64,000 bases of DNA from Fibrisoma montanum (GCF_003583365.1 NZ_QXED01000002.1:310001-374000), one strand, 5' to 3'. Counted from the stretch's first letter, positions 25,256 to 33,333 are shown. Translations and numbers: made by a program. Notes: generated from the sequence alone by a model not told the origin.

Positions 25256-28200
25256 ATGGCACAAGAGATCACTGCCAAATACAATCTCGATCTGTCGGAA
25301 TTTTTCGACGGCATGGATCAGGTCAGCGACCGCCTTGATAAGGCCGATAATCGGCTGCAAAGTTACCGGCGGCAAAATCCGTTCGCGGCCGTCAATCAAT
25401 CCGCTACACAGTTCAATCAGACGCTTGGACAACAGATACAGATCTACCAGCGGGTGCAGGCGGTAGAGAACTCCCTGCTGGCCGAACGCAAGCGGATGGA
25501 GAATCAGCTCAAAGACCTCAAAAGCCGGCAGCTTGAATTCCTGGCGGCCGGCCGGTACGGTGAGCTCAAAACCCAGATTGGTCAGGTCGAAGCGGCCCTA
25601 CGCCGGATGAACGCTACGCTGGGGGAATCCTCCTCCCTTTGGGACCGGATCAAGACGAAAGCCGCCGGGCGCCTGCAGGGCGTGGGTGATTTCCTGTCGG
25701 GGCGTAGCCTGGCCGGTGGGCTGGCACAAATGGCGGGCGCGGTGGGCATTACCCTCAGCGTTGCCGATGCCGCTCGAAAGGCTGTCGTCGACTGGAAAGA
25801 GTTCGGGGCCAAGCTCTCGGAAGTATCGGCCATTACCGGTGTAACGGGTAAGGCGCTGGACTACCTGGCACAGCGGGCCCTGCAACTTCAGGACGATACC
25901 GGCATTGCCGCTACCGAGATCCTGCAGGCCTTTCAGAACATCGGCTCGATTAAGCCTGAACTGCTGGAAAATCAACAGGCGCTGGCTGATACGACCCAGG
26001 AGGTTATTGCCCTCTCGCAGGCGTCGGGGCTGAGTCTGCCTGATGCTGCGAAAGCGGCCTTGGGTAGTTTAAACCAGTTCAGCGAGGGAGCCGATCAGGC
26101 CAGTCGGTTTGTGAACGTCTTGGCCGCTGGAGCGCTCAAAGGGGCCTCTGAGATCAACGAAACGGCCGACGCTTTACAGAACTCGGGAACGGCCATGAAA
26201 GCGGCCGGTCTGAGTTTTGAACAGGGCAACGCGCTGATTCAATCGCTGGCGGGGGTAATGATCAAAGGTAGCGAAGCCGGTACCGGTCTTAGGAACGTAC
26301 TGGTCAAACTCGAAACGCAGACCGACAAGAACCTGCGCCCGTCGGTGGTCGGGCTGGATCAGGCCCTGGAGAACGCGGCTAAGAAGTTTGATACAACCAC
26401 CAAGCTGCAAAAGGTCTTTGGTGATGAGAATATCATCGTAGCCCGGCGCGTACTGGACACCCGGGAGGAGATTACCAAGATGACCCAGGCAATTACGGGA
26501 ACTGACGTTGCCTATGAACAGCAGCGAAAGCGGATTGACAACCTGGCCGGTGATCTGGAAAAAGCCAGTGCCGCCATCACGGGTTTTTTCACCGCGGCTG
26601 GCCAGAGTCAGGACGGCTTTATGCGCCGGTTTGTGCAGAACTTCACCCGGCAGGTGCAGGACCTGACCAAAGGTAGATCCGAGTTGGTCGCTTTCTTTCG
26701 GGGCCTGAATCCGCTGAACGGCGGAGGGTTTTATTCGGCCGTGCGGGATGCCAATCGCCAACGGGAGTCCAATCAGATTGCCGATGCGTTGAAGAAAGAA
26801 ACCGAAACCATCGTTCGGGATGCCCGCCGGTCGGTCAGCGAACAAACCCGGGCGCTGGAGCAAACCTTGACCCAACAGGGCCTCAGCGTACCTAAAGCGC
26901 AGAAAGCCGCGGCTGAGCGCGTCAAACAGCTACGGGATGAGGAGTACGCTCAAACCCGGGCCGATCACAACCGACTGCGGGCCGAATATGAACGGGCCGC
27001 TGCTAGTGAGCGTAGTCAGTTCGACAAACGCTTTGCCGATTCTCGTAAGCGCATCCTGGCCGCTCAGACGGCCCAAAAGCAGGCGACTGGTGAACTGGCC
27101 CGACTCAACCGGCAGGAAGCCGAACGGGCCGCTACGCTGGCCAATCTGGTCAACGAAGGGCCTACCGACGAGCAGAAGCAAAAGCAGGCTAAAAACCAGC
27201 GGGATGCCGAACGGGCAAGCATCGAGCATTACAAGTTGCTTCAATCAGCTCAGGACGACTACCTGAAGGAATTCAATGAGTTGCAGGAGAAATACGGGAA
27301 GGACCGGCTGGATAGCCTGCAAAAAGATGGGGAGGCTTATATCCTGGAAAAGGCCAAACTCGATAAAGTAGAAATCGAAGCCGAGCGTAAGCATCTGGAA
27401 CGGCTGCTGCAACTGGCCGCGTCGAACAAAACCCGCATCAACAGCTTGACCGGCAAGCGCGAGATCGTACCCGATCAGTCGGTGAGTCTGGAACGCAATG
27501 CGCCCGACATCGCCCGGCAGTTTCAGCAGCGTACCAACGCCGTCGACGTGGAAGCCGACCGGCAGATTCGCGTACGTCGTATCCGGGAGCAGCGCGAACT
27601 GCTCAACACCCTGCGCGGCACCAATGAGCAGGAGCTGGCCCTGTTTGATAACAAGTGGGCCGAGATTCTGGCCCTCGAAGAAAAGAACGCGGGCACGTAC
27701 GCCGAGATGTACAACCAGTACCAGAATGCCCGGGTCGATTACGTCAAACGGGGCAATGCCGAGGAGCTGGCCGCCTACGATGAAAAGTGGGAGCGCCTCT
27801 TGGCCGCCGAGGAAAAGAACGCTCCCAAGTACGCAGCGTTAGTAAAACAGCAGGCCCGGGAACGGCGCGATTTGATCTACGATCAGATCATCCGCGATGC
27901 CAAGGCGATCGAATCCATTGCCCTGTCGAACATCGAACTGCGTACGAAGGGGAATGATGAAACCGGTACGAGCTTTATCAAGCGTAATCAGATCGATGCC
28001 TTACAGGCGCAGGAGTTTGCCGCTGAACAGCAACTTACGGCCCTGCAAGGGCAGGCCAATCCGGCCAATACGCCGGAGATCAAACGCCTGGAAGCTTACG
28101 TAAAAGCCCTCAAGGATAAACGCAAGGAGATTCAACTGCTGAGCCCGGCCAACCGTGACGTCTGGGACTTGCTGGGTATTAGCAAAAGCTTCAAAGATGA

Positions 28201-29101
28201 AACCGAACGCGAAATCTTCCTTCGTTCGGTAGATGCTGTATTTCAGGCCGTGCAGGGCGCAACGCAGGCCATGATCGAAGCCAGTGAGCAGCGCATTGCC
28301 GCCATTGACCAGCAGATTCAAGCCAAGGAAGAACAGGTCCGTATCGAAGAGGAACGCGATAAGGAAGGGGCCGCTAACAACCTGAAACTGCGTAGGGCCG
28401 AGCTAGAAGATTTAAAGCGTCAGAAGGCCGAAGAGGAGGCCATTAAACGCAAATCCCAGCAGGTGCAACAGGCGCTTGATCTGGCTACGATGATTTCCTC
28501 ACAGGCCGTAGCCGCGGCTAACCTGTTTCAGGCCTCCACCGAAGCCGCCAAGCAGAACGCCAAGCTGGGTCCCATCGTGGGCGTCATTGCGGCCGTGGCT
28601 GGAGTGGCTACTATCATTGCGACGCTGGTAGCGGCCCGTCAGAAGATCAAAGCCCTGTCGGCTACCCAGCTGCGCGAAGGGGGCCGGATTCCGCTGTCGG
28701 GCCGCACCCACGAGCGGGGTGGTCACCGCATCGACGGCACCGATATCGAAGTCGAGCGGGGCGAATGGGTAACCAATGCGAAGAGTTCGGAAAAATACGA
28801 TTCGGTACTGGAAGCCCTCAATCAGGACAACCCACATAGAGCGTTACAGGAGTTGGCCGCAAAGGGTTTTGGTTTGCCGGAGGTAATTATTAAGCAGATT
28901 AGCCATCCGGACTTTGGCCCGGGTACGAACGACTTTTCAGCGCTCAAACGAAGCATCGATGAGATGGGCAGGCAGGTAAGTACGGTGCTGGCTAAAATCG
29001 AAAGCAACACCAAACCCGGTAAGCAGATTGTGCCGCTGGCTAACGGCAAGATCATGATCGTCGATGGTAGCCATACCAGCTTTCAGGATCCGCCAAAGTG
29101 A
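25256..29101 (+). CDS. Phage tail tape measure protein
   Basis: A 1281-residue protein that in tailed phages sets tail length and passes through the tube during DNA ejection. The N-terminal part is coiled. Residues about 170-420 match the TMP core domain (SEVSAITGVTGKALDYLAQR, later ALKGASEINETADALQNSGT and GSEAGTGLRNVLVKLE). About 480-1090 is a long Arg/Lys/Gln/Glu-rich helical rod, which would span roughly 190 nm if fully helical. A hydrophobic stretch (about 1101-1127) follows, and then a Gly/His motif (GGRIPLSGRTHERGG). It is full length, yet it is the only tail gene here. Confidence 0.9.
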   Translation: MAQEITAKYNLDLSEFFDGMDQVSDRLDKADNRLQSYRRQNPFAAVNQSATQFNQTLGQQIQIYQRVQAVENSLLAERKRMENQLKDLKSRQLEFLAAGRYGELKTQIGQVEAALRRMNATLGESSSLWDRIKTKAAGRLQGVGDFLSGRSLAGGLAQMAGAVGITLSVADAARKAVVDWKEFGAKLSEVSAITGVTGKALDYLAQRALQLQDDTGIAATEILQAFQNIGSIKPELLENQQALADTTQEVIALSQASGLSLPDAAKAALGSLNQFSEGADQASRFVNVLAAGALKGASEINETADALQNSGTAMKAAGLSFEQGNALIQSLAGVMIKGSEAGTGLRNVLVKLETQTDKNLRPSVVGLDQALENAAKKFDTTTKLQKVFGDENIIVARRVLDTREEITKMTQAITGTDVAYEQQRKRIDNLAGDLEKASAAITGFFTAAGQSQDGFMRRFVQNFTRQVQDLTKGRSELVAFFRGLNPLNGGGFYSAVRDANRQRESNQIADALKKETETIVRDARRSVSEQTRALEQTLTQQGLSVPKAQKAAAERVKQLRDEEYAQTRADHNRLRAEYERAAASERSQFDKRFADSRKRILAAQTAQKQATGELARLNRQEAERAATLANLVNEGPTDEQKQKQAKNQRDAERASIEHYKLLQSAQDDYLKEFNELQEKYGKDRLDSLQKDGEAYILEKAKLDKVEIEAERKHLERLLQLAASNKTRINSLTGKREIVPDQSVSLERNAPDIARQFQQRTNAVDVEADRQIRVRRIREQRELLNTLRGTNEQELALFDNKWAEILALEEKNAGTYAEMYNQYQNARVDYVKRGNAEELAAYDEKWERLLAAEEKNAPKYAALVKQQARERRDLIYDQIIRDAKAIESIALSNIELRTKGNDETGTSFIKRNQIDALQAQEFAAEQQLTALQGQANPANTPEIKRLEAYVKALKDKRKEIQLLSPANRDVWDLLGISKSFKDETEREIFLRSVDAVFQAVQGATQAMIEASEQRIAAIDQQIQAKEEQVRIEEERDKEGAANNLKLRRAELEDLKRQKAEEEAIKRKSQQVQQALDLATMISSQAVAAANLFQASTEAAKQNAKLGPIVGVIAAVAGVATIIATLVAARQKIKALSATQLREGGRIPLSGRTHERGGHRIDGTDIEVERGEWVTNAKSSEKYDSVLEALNQDNPHRALQELAAKGFGLPEVIIKQISHPDFGPGTNDFSALKRSIDEMGRQVSTVLAKIESNTKPGKQIVPLANGKIMIVDGSHTSFQDPPK

Positions 29102-29108
29102 AGCTGCG

Positions 29109-29144
29109 TAAAGGCTGGTCAGGTTGCTGCCTGGCCAGCCTTTA
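29109..29144 (+). terminator. Hairpin terminator behind the tape measure gene
   Basis: TAAAGGCTGG (29109-29118) pairs with CCAGCCTTTA (29135-29144), with a second CAGG/CCTG pairing inside. There is no long T-run. Confidence 0.6.
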
Positions 29145-29252
29145 CCGTTGGCTCACTGAGTATCAAAGCGTACGTGTAGAGCTGGTAAGTTTGTAGGTTA
29201 AAACTAATATGACTGTTAAGCGTAATTCACCAAAGTAAAACGTATATTGCCC

Positions 29253-29483
29253 ATGGTTCAACCATCAGAGGATATGTCAGAGATTGCCAAGCAGGTAGGC
29301 CAACGAATTAGACAAGCACGGGAAATGAAGGGGTTGACACAAAAAGAGCTGGCGAGCGCTTTAGGGGTGTCAGAAGCGGCTGTGTATAGATATGAGCAAG
29401 GGCAGAATTTTACATTAGATACTTTATGTAAAATAGCGAAAGCTGTTGGAGTGACGGTAGAGGAGCTAGTAAAAGGATACTGA
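29253..29483 (+). CDS. XRE-family helix-turn-helix regulator
   Basis: A 76-residue Cro/C1-type DNA-binding protein with one HTH: IRQAREMKGLTQKELASALG, then VSEAAVYRYEQGQNFTLDTL. An in-frame TTG at 29247 precedes the ATG at 29253; an ATG at 29274 is also possible. It has no extra domain. Its place behind the phage-like block fits a repressor that keeps the element quiet, as in satellites and prophages. The target sites are unknown; inverted repeats at 29499 and 21956 are candidates. Confidence 0.88.
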   Translation: MVQPSEDMSEIAKQVGQRIRQAREMKGLTQKELASALGVSEAAVYRYEQGQNFTLDTLCKIAKAVGVTVEELVKGY

Positions 29484-29498
29484 AATTTTTTTCTCCTT

Positions 29499-29520
29499 AA
29501 CCCAACATATATATTGGGTT
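29499..29520. terminator. AACCCAA/TTGGGTT inverted repeat after the XRE gene
   Basis: Perfect 7-bp arms (29499-29505, 29514-29520) around 8 nt, followed by TTATTATC. It is either the terminator of the XRE gene or an operator over the next promoter. Confidence 0.5.
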
Positions 29521-29524
29521 TTAT

Positions 29525-29594
29525 TATCTTTACAGAGTCAAGCGACAACAAAAAACCCCAACGCTTTACATTCTTGGCGGAATCAGCATTGGGG
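29525..29594 (+). promoter_or_regulatory. Promoter -7 box and structured leader of the next gene
   Basis: TATCTTTA (29525-29532) differs from TAnnTTTG by one base. It is followed by a leader with CCCCAA (29556-29561) paired to TTGGGG (29589-29594), enclosing a smaller ATTC/GAAT hairpin. The structure ends 29 nt before the ATG at 29624. Confidence 0.45.
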
Positions 29595-29623
29595 CATGTG
29601 TCACACTTAAACGCATAGTTCAA

Positions 29624-30034
29624 ATGAACACAGAGCAAAATTACAACAATCCAGCGCACAGCGCAACCACCACCGAACCGTCTAACAGGCCCGTTGACCG
29701 TTCGACCCGCCCCGTATCACGTTCCATTGCGGACCTACACGATGACATTGTAAATGATGTAGGTGGTTACCTCAACTTTGAGTCTTTGCAAAGCACGCTT
29801 GATAACGTGTTGACTGCTCAACAGTGTTATCTTGAATCCTTTACTGGTATTGCTGAGGATCACGATAAAAATAAGCAATACACCATCTCCACCAACACAG
29901 TTGAGGTTGTATTCTCTCTTGGTAGGCTGGCGGTTTTTCTGGTGGGCATCGGTGAGAAGATGATGCTGGCGCGGGAAATTGCTTTAAAGGATCAAATTCC
30001 AAATCAAAAGAAAGACAATGAATCCGGCAGCTAG
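29624..30034 (+). CDS. Hypothetical protein, 136 residues
   Basis: The N-terminal 35 residues are polar and Thr/Pro/Arg-rich. The remainder is helical (IADLHDDIVNDVGGYLNFES, then a segment with VFSLGRLAVFLVGIGEKMML). The latter is hydrophobic but reads more like a buried amphipathic helix than a clear membrane span. No family recognised. It follows a structured leader and precedes two hairpins, in the small-gene stretch behind the phage-like block. Confidence 0.5.
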   Translation: MNTEQNYNNPAHSATTTEPSNRPVDRSTRPVSRSIADLHDDIVNDVGGYLNFESLQSTLDNVLTAQQCYLESFTGIAEDHDKNKQYTISTNTVEVVFSLGRLAVFLVGIGEKMMLAREIALKDQIPNQKKDNESGS

Positions 30035-30037
30035 TAT

Positions 30038-30060
30038 AGCCAACCCGGAGCCGGTTGGCT
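30038..30060 (+). terminator. Hairpin after the 136-residue gene
   Basis: AGCCAACC and GGTTGGCT form the stem, extended by CGG/CCG with one bulged base. It begins 3 nt after the stop codon. No T-run. Confidence 0.45.
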
Positions 30061-30098
30061 GATGTGCTTTGATACGCAGTGCATATTACTAAACAACA

Positions 30099-30138
30099 AT
30101 AGTGCTGATACACACTTACGGACGTGTGTCAGCACTAT
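30099..30138 (+). promoter_or_regulatory. 15-bp hairpin before the 63-residue gene
   Basis: The arms 30099-30113 and 30124-30138 pair along 15 bp with a single G-T pair around a 10-nt loop. The GTG that would extend the next ORF lies inside it, which supports the ATG at 30159. It may be a terminator or a leader structure. Confidence 0.65.
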
Positions 30139-30158
30139 ATAAAACCCCAATAGACCTT

Positions 30159-30350
30159 ATGCCATCTACCCCTGAACACCCCACTGTCACGGCCCAACGC
30201 CGGGCTGAACTGCTTGACTGTATTCGTGACAACGCCGTCAACCTGGCCGATGCCGTCCGACAGGCTAAGGCCGAAGGCCTACGTATTCGCTTAGATCAAG
30301 GCACGGACGATAGCGGCCAGTTTTGCATTAACGTAGTTCAAACCGTCTAA
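30159..30350 (+). CDS. Hypothetical small protein, 63 residues
   Basis: An acidic helical protein with ELLDCIRDNAVNLADAVRQA, followed by LRIRLDQGTDDSGQFCINVV. The frame opens earlier at a GTG (30102) within a hairpin, so the ATG at 30159 is chosen. It ends 2 nt before the start of the next gene, so the two are coupled. No family recognised. Probably an element accessory protein. Confidence 0.5.
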   Translation: MPSTPEHPTVTAQRRAELLDCIRDNAVNLADAVRQAKAEGLRIRLDQGTDDSGQFCINVVQTV

Positions 30351-30352
30351 TC

Positions 30353-30664
30353 ATGGATCTACTCACCGCTTTTGCTCAGTTGCCTGAACTGGTTCGCAGT
30401 TTTACCCAGCTTCAAAAGGATATGGCTGACATCAAATCCCGTATTGACCCTCATCCAGATATACTGACCGTACCGGCTATTGTTGAGCGGTCTGGTTTTT
30501 CACCCAATGTCGTCCGTAGCTGGATTAACGAAGGTCGCCGGATTCCCGGCACGAACCGTGTCGAAAAGCTCCGTATCATGGACGGCATTACGGATGGCCC
30601 TTACCGCATTCGATGGGAAGAATGGCGACGATGGTTAGCTCTCTTCCCTGACATTCAGGCTTGA
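30353..30664 (+). CDS. Small HTH-like protein, family copy 1
   Basis: A 103-residue protein. The C-terminal 65 residues are strongly conserved with the genes at 31040 and 31465: AIVERSGFSPNVVRSWINEG, then RRIPGTNRVEKLRIMDGI, and YRIRWEEWRRWL with FPDIQA at the end. The pattern of a helix-turn-helix followed by a basic wing resembles small MerR/excisionase-like proteins. The N-terminal 35 residues form a helix. DNA binding is inferred. Confidence 0.65.
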   Translation: MDLLTAFAQLPELVRSFTQLQKDMADIKSRIDPHPDILTVPAIVERSGFSPNVVRSWINEGRRIPGTNRVEKLRIMDGITDGPYRIRWEEWRRWLALFPDIQA

Positions 30665-30818
30665 GCTACTAACTGGCTGGTAACAACTTTAACGACGACT
30701 TAATACTGTGGCTCAGCTATCGCTGTAGTTCTGCAAATTCACTCGGTTCAACTCTGAGCAACCAAACTTAAGTTAATCGATACCAAAAACAGAGGTATAT
30801 ATTAATTTTAAAACTTCC

Positions 30819-31031
30819 GTGAAAACAAACCCTGAGGTTCGCATTCCGTTTTCGGCATCATGTTGTCTGGTCTGCGTACACTCGGAACCGAAAGGAAAGA
30901 CGTTGACCTGCCCGGCCTACCCCGATGGCATTCCCAGGCGGATCGATAACCGCAGCTATACGCACGACCGCATTGAAGCCGATCAACAGGGCACGCTGGT
31001 CTTTGAACCCGATCCGGTTTTTACACCATAA
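30819..31031 (+). CDS. Small Cys protein with AYPDGIP motif, copy 3
   Basis: A 70-residue paralogue of the genes at 24038 and 24906: CCLVCVHSEPKGKTLTC, then PAYPDGIP, HDRIEADQQGTLVFEP. It begins with GTG; no in-frame ATG fits. It lies 8 nt before the second small-HTH gene. The preceding 154 nt hold no gene. That this family occurs beside terS and again beside the HTH family suggests duplicated element modules. Confidence 0.65.
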   Translation: MKTNPEVRIPFSASCCLVCVHSEPKGKTLTCPAYPDGIPRRIDNRSYTHDRIEADQQGTLVFEPDPVFTP

Positions 31032-31039
31032 ACCAAATT

Positions 31040-31354
31040 ATGACACAAGAGTACATCCTGCTTACACCCGCTCAACTATCTAAACTGCTTAAGCAAACAA
31101 TCGTGGCTGAGTTAGACGCTTTTAAAGCAATGGCGGTTCCTCATCCGGACGTGCTGAATATTCAAGCTATCGTTGAACGGAGTGGCTTTTCGTCCGATAC
31201 CGTTCGCGGCTGGATTCTTCAGGGTAAACGTGTACCGGGTACCGGCCGGGTTGAGAAGCTCAAAGTGATGGACGGCATAAGCGACGGTCCTTACCGTATT
31301 CGTTGGGAAGAATGGCGACGGTGGCTCTCGCTGTTCCCCGATATTCAAGCCTGA
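31040..31354 (+). CDS. Small HTH-like protein, family copy 2
   Basis: A 104-residue paralogue of the gene at 30353. The N-terminus differs (MTQEYILLTPAQLSKLLKQT), but the C-terminal part is nearly the same (AIVERSGFSSDTVRGWILQG, GTGRVEKLKVMDGISDGPYR, FPDIQA). Its start matches that of the broken third copy at 31465. It is an intact frame and is preceded by the Cys protein at 30819. Likely a DNA-binding regulator; no target known. Confidence 0.65.
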   Translation: MTQEYILLTPAQLSKLLKQTIVAELDAFKAMAVPHPDVLNIQAIVERSGFSSDTVRGWILQGKRVPGTGRVEKLKVMDGISDGPYRIRWEEWRRWLSLFPDIQA

Positions 31355-31464
31355 GATGTTGGTTTAGTAAAGTTGCACGCCATGAGGTTGCAGTCCACAG
31401 ATCCTGATAGCCAAGTTATTTCTGCGTACAAACCAGCAACTGTAAATCCTAAATCATCTATCCA

Positions 31465-31781
31465 ATGACACAAGAATATATTTTACTGACACCGGCTCAG
31501 CTAACTTAACTGCTAAAACAACCCCTTGCCACTGAACTGGAGCACTTCAAAGCAATAGCATCTCAGCAGCATCCGGATATACTGAGCGTTCAGGCTATTG
31601 TCGAACGAAGCGGCTTTTCGCAAAATGTGGTCCGGAGCTGGATAAATGAAGGTCGGCGCGTGCCGGGAACGGGACGCATTGAAAAGCTAAAATCATTGAT
31701 GGTATCAGCGACGGGTCTCACCGCGTCCGCTGGCAGGAATGGCAGCGCTGGCTTAGTCTGTTCCCCGATATTCAGGCATGA
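31465..31781 (+). pseudogene. Small HTH-like protein, family copy 3, inactivated
   Basis: A homologue of the gene at 31040 (same MTQEYILLTPAQL start, then HPDILSVQAIVERSGFSQNV). A TAA at about codon 15 replaces a Lys codon, and a one-base frameshift occurs near 31690, after IEKLK; the other frame resumes with DGISDG and runs to FPDIQA and a TGA at 31779. Two independent lesions show it is decayed. An open remnant of 63 codons (31627-31818) is not expected to be functional. Confidence 0.85.
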
Positions 31782-31832
31782 GACAGTCGGCAACTTTAAC
31801 CCATGCTTAATGCCCTAGTTCGGTTGGCGAGA

Positions 31833-31913
31833 TAGCTTTGCATCAACATTCACTCATAATGAATGTACGGTGTACTTCTCAATGACCTGACGTAATACGT
31901 TGGGTCATTTTTG
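31833..31913 (+). ncRNA. Structured RNA element, copy A
   Basis: A TAGCTTTG -7 box (31833-31840) is followed by two hairpins. Hairpin 1: ACATTCA / TGAATGT (31846-31852, 31860-31866), loop CTCATAA. Then the conserved linker ACGGTG and CTCAATG. Hairpin 2: a 12-bp stem (31881-31892 with 31898-31909) closed by TAATA and followed by T residues, like a terminator. A second copy at 33704-33787 keeps the structure with compensatory changes. It is a likely small RNA of about 70 nt or a leader. Confidence 0.7.
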
Positions 31914-32036
31914 TTGGCTGACAGCTACTCGTTAACGCTTCCGTATACCAGTCAAGGCACTACCTCTCAGTTGATTTTAAAGCCCTTACTTCAATATAAT
32001 TGTAGCTTGAAGTCGACATTCTCAAGCAGTAGGTTT

Positions 32037-32231
32037 ATGAAAATAAAGATCGAGATTGACTTAACTGATACTAACGTCAGATACCGTCAGCAATGCACCC
32101 AGGACGTTGCTGCGGGCAGCAGCGAAAAGATTGCGACGGCGGCCCAAGTGTTGATTGCCCAGATGTATAGCATACTGAAGACCAATGAGGCCCCGGCCGT
32201 CCACGAAGGGCCCCATTCGGTAGATGCCTGA
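32037..32231 (+). CDS. Hypothetical small protein, 64 residues
   Basis: The frame opens at 31911, inside the RNA element, but the ATG at 32037 is a better start: MKIKIEIDLTDTNVRYRQQC, with a later helical KIATAAQVLIAQMYSILK. It is a strand-then-helix small protein with no known family. It lies behind RNA copy A and before a terminator at 32316. Weak evidence beyond the open frame and the terminator. Confidence 0.4.
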   Translation: MKIKIEIDLTDTNVRYRQQCTQDVAAGSSEKIATAAQVLIAQMYSILKTNEAPAVHEGPHSVDA

Positions 32232-32315
32232 GCACTTAGGCCTTTGGTGGAAAAAGCGTAAGTTTGTCTAGTCACCACATAGCTGGTTACAGCTTGTTGG
32301 TGTGGATAGGTTTAT

Positions 32316-32348
32316 AAAAGCCTGGCTTTGTTAAGGTCAGGCTTTTTT
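32316..32348 (+). terminator. Rho-independent terminator
   Basis: AAAAGCCTG (32316-32324) and CAGGCTTTT (32338-32346) with further T residues, 84 nt behind the 64-residue gene. It closes the run of small plus-strand genes. Confidence 0.8.
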
Positions 32349-32440
32349 GTTAGTGGGCCGGTATAAGCAGATTTTCTAGTCAGCGAAGCCTGTTGCTATT
32401 TTTCGCCATTTGGCACCATTTACGCTTATCACGCTTCGTA

Positions 32441-32481
32441 TTAACAAAACACCCCGTGTATCTCACGGGGTGTTTTGTTAA
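32441..32481. terminator. Bidirectional terminator, 18-bp perfect stem
   Basis: The arms 32441-32458 and 32464-32481 are exact reverse complements around TATCT. It ends the minus-strand lipoprotein gene at 32504. Confidence 0.88.
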
Positions 32482-32503
32482 TAGGGGCTAAAAACAAGCC
32501 TGG

Positions 32504-33199
32504 CTACCGGCTGGATTTGGCAGAAGCGCCATCAGAAAGCTGGGCAGCTAACCGAAAGCGGGTTGTCAACGTAGCTAGTTGATCTTTGTCGATCCAGACT
32601 CGTGACTTACCTACGGCAATCAAGGTCTTATTGTCATTGTCACCTGTTTTTTCTTTCATCACAAACGCATACTGAAAGTCCTTGATCCCCGTAGCGGTTA
32701 ACTCACCCGATAGCACTGCCAACGTTTTATAAGGAATGCTGTTGGATACGCCTTCATCTTGTGAGAAAATGGTGAACTTATTGGCGTTGCCAGCGATGAA
32801 CGCCCCTTTTCCGTTCCCCTTGTCGCTGCCGTTGTTGGTAAAGTCATATTTGATGTCACCAGCGTCAGTTTGGTCGTAAAACTGATACTTGTAGTCATTG
32901 ATGATCTTGCCTTTCTGCCATGGATCTTCAGGTCCATAAGGGCTCAGCATCTCAAAGGGAGATGCCTGGTAAGCACTGTTTGTTAAAAGCTTGGGAGGAA
33001 CCTTGCCTTCGTTGATGGTCATGCCTTTTGAGCGTAGATCCTCAATGACCGTTTGTGGAATGATGTTCTGAATCTTGGTCGTAAAACCCTTCGTCGGATC
33101 GTCGTCGGCTTTTTTCTTGCAGGAGGTGGCGAAGAGCACAACAAACAGAAGGGGCGCGGCCCATATAGACCGCGGACAAGCAGTAATTTTAGTAAGCAT
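32504..33199 (-). CDS. Hypothetical lipoprotein, 231 residues
   Basis: The signal segment has lipobox FATSC, followed by KKKADDDP, a typical Bacteroidota surface or periplasmic lipoprotein start. The rest (about 40-225) is soluble and includes KIINDYKYQFYDQTDAGDIK and YAFVMKEKTGDNDNKTLIAV. I recognise no domain. It is a single gene with a strong terminator behind it. Export is clear; function is unknown. Confidence 0.7.
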   Translation of the reverse strand: MLTKITACPRSIWAAPLLFVVLFATSCKKKADDDPTKGFTTKIQNIIPQTVIEDLRSKGMTINEGKVPPKLLTNSAYQASPFEMLSPYGPEDPWQKGKIINDYKYQFYDQTDAGDIKYDFTNNGSDKGNGKGAFIAGNANKFTIFSQDEGVSNSIPYKTLAVLSGELTATGIKDFQYAFVMKEKTGDNDNKTLIAVGKSRVWIDKDQLATLTTRFRLAAQLSDGASAKSSR

Positions 33200-33333
33200 G
33201 TGGATAGATTGTTAAAATTGATAACGTCACAATGATACACAGAAGACAAATGAAAACCTCCTCTACAGCTGCCCAAACGCTCTCTAAGCCGCTATATATG
33301 AGGTTTATGGCGGTTATAGTCTTTCCATATTTA

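Larger units (their letters stand above)
17873..29144 (+). mobile_element. Phage-satellite-like integrative element (core)
   Basis: All genes point the same way: tyrosine integrase, unknown, excisionase-like HTH, unknown, AAA ATPase, primase-like protein, two paralogous unknowns, a small Cys protein, small terminase subunit, a second Cys protein and a tape measure protein. No large terminase, portal, capsid, tail tube or lysis gene is seen. This order (integrase, regulator, replication, terS) is that of phage-inducible chromosomal islands. The tape measure is unusual for those. A deleted prophage is the main alternative. Outer limits are not proven; related small genes run on to about 32.2 kb. 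Confidence 0.55.

Noticed and set aside
31627-31818. 63-codon frame as a separate gene
   Set aside because: It is the out-of-frame middle of the third small-HTH copy, which carries a stop and a frameshift.
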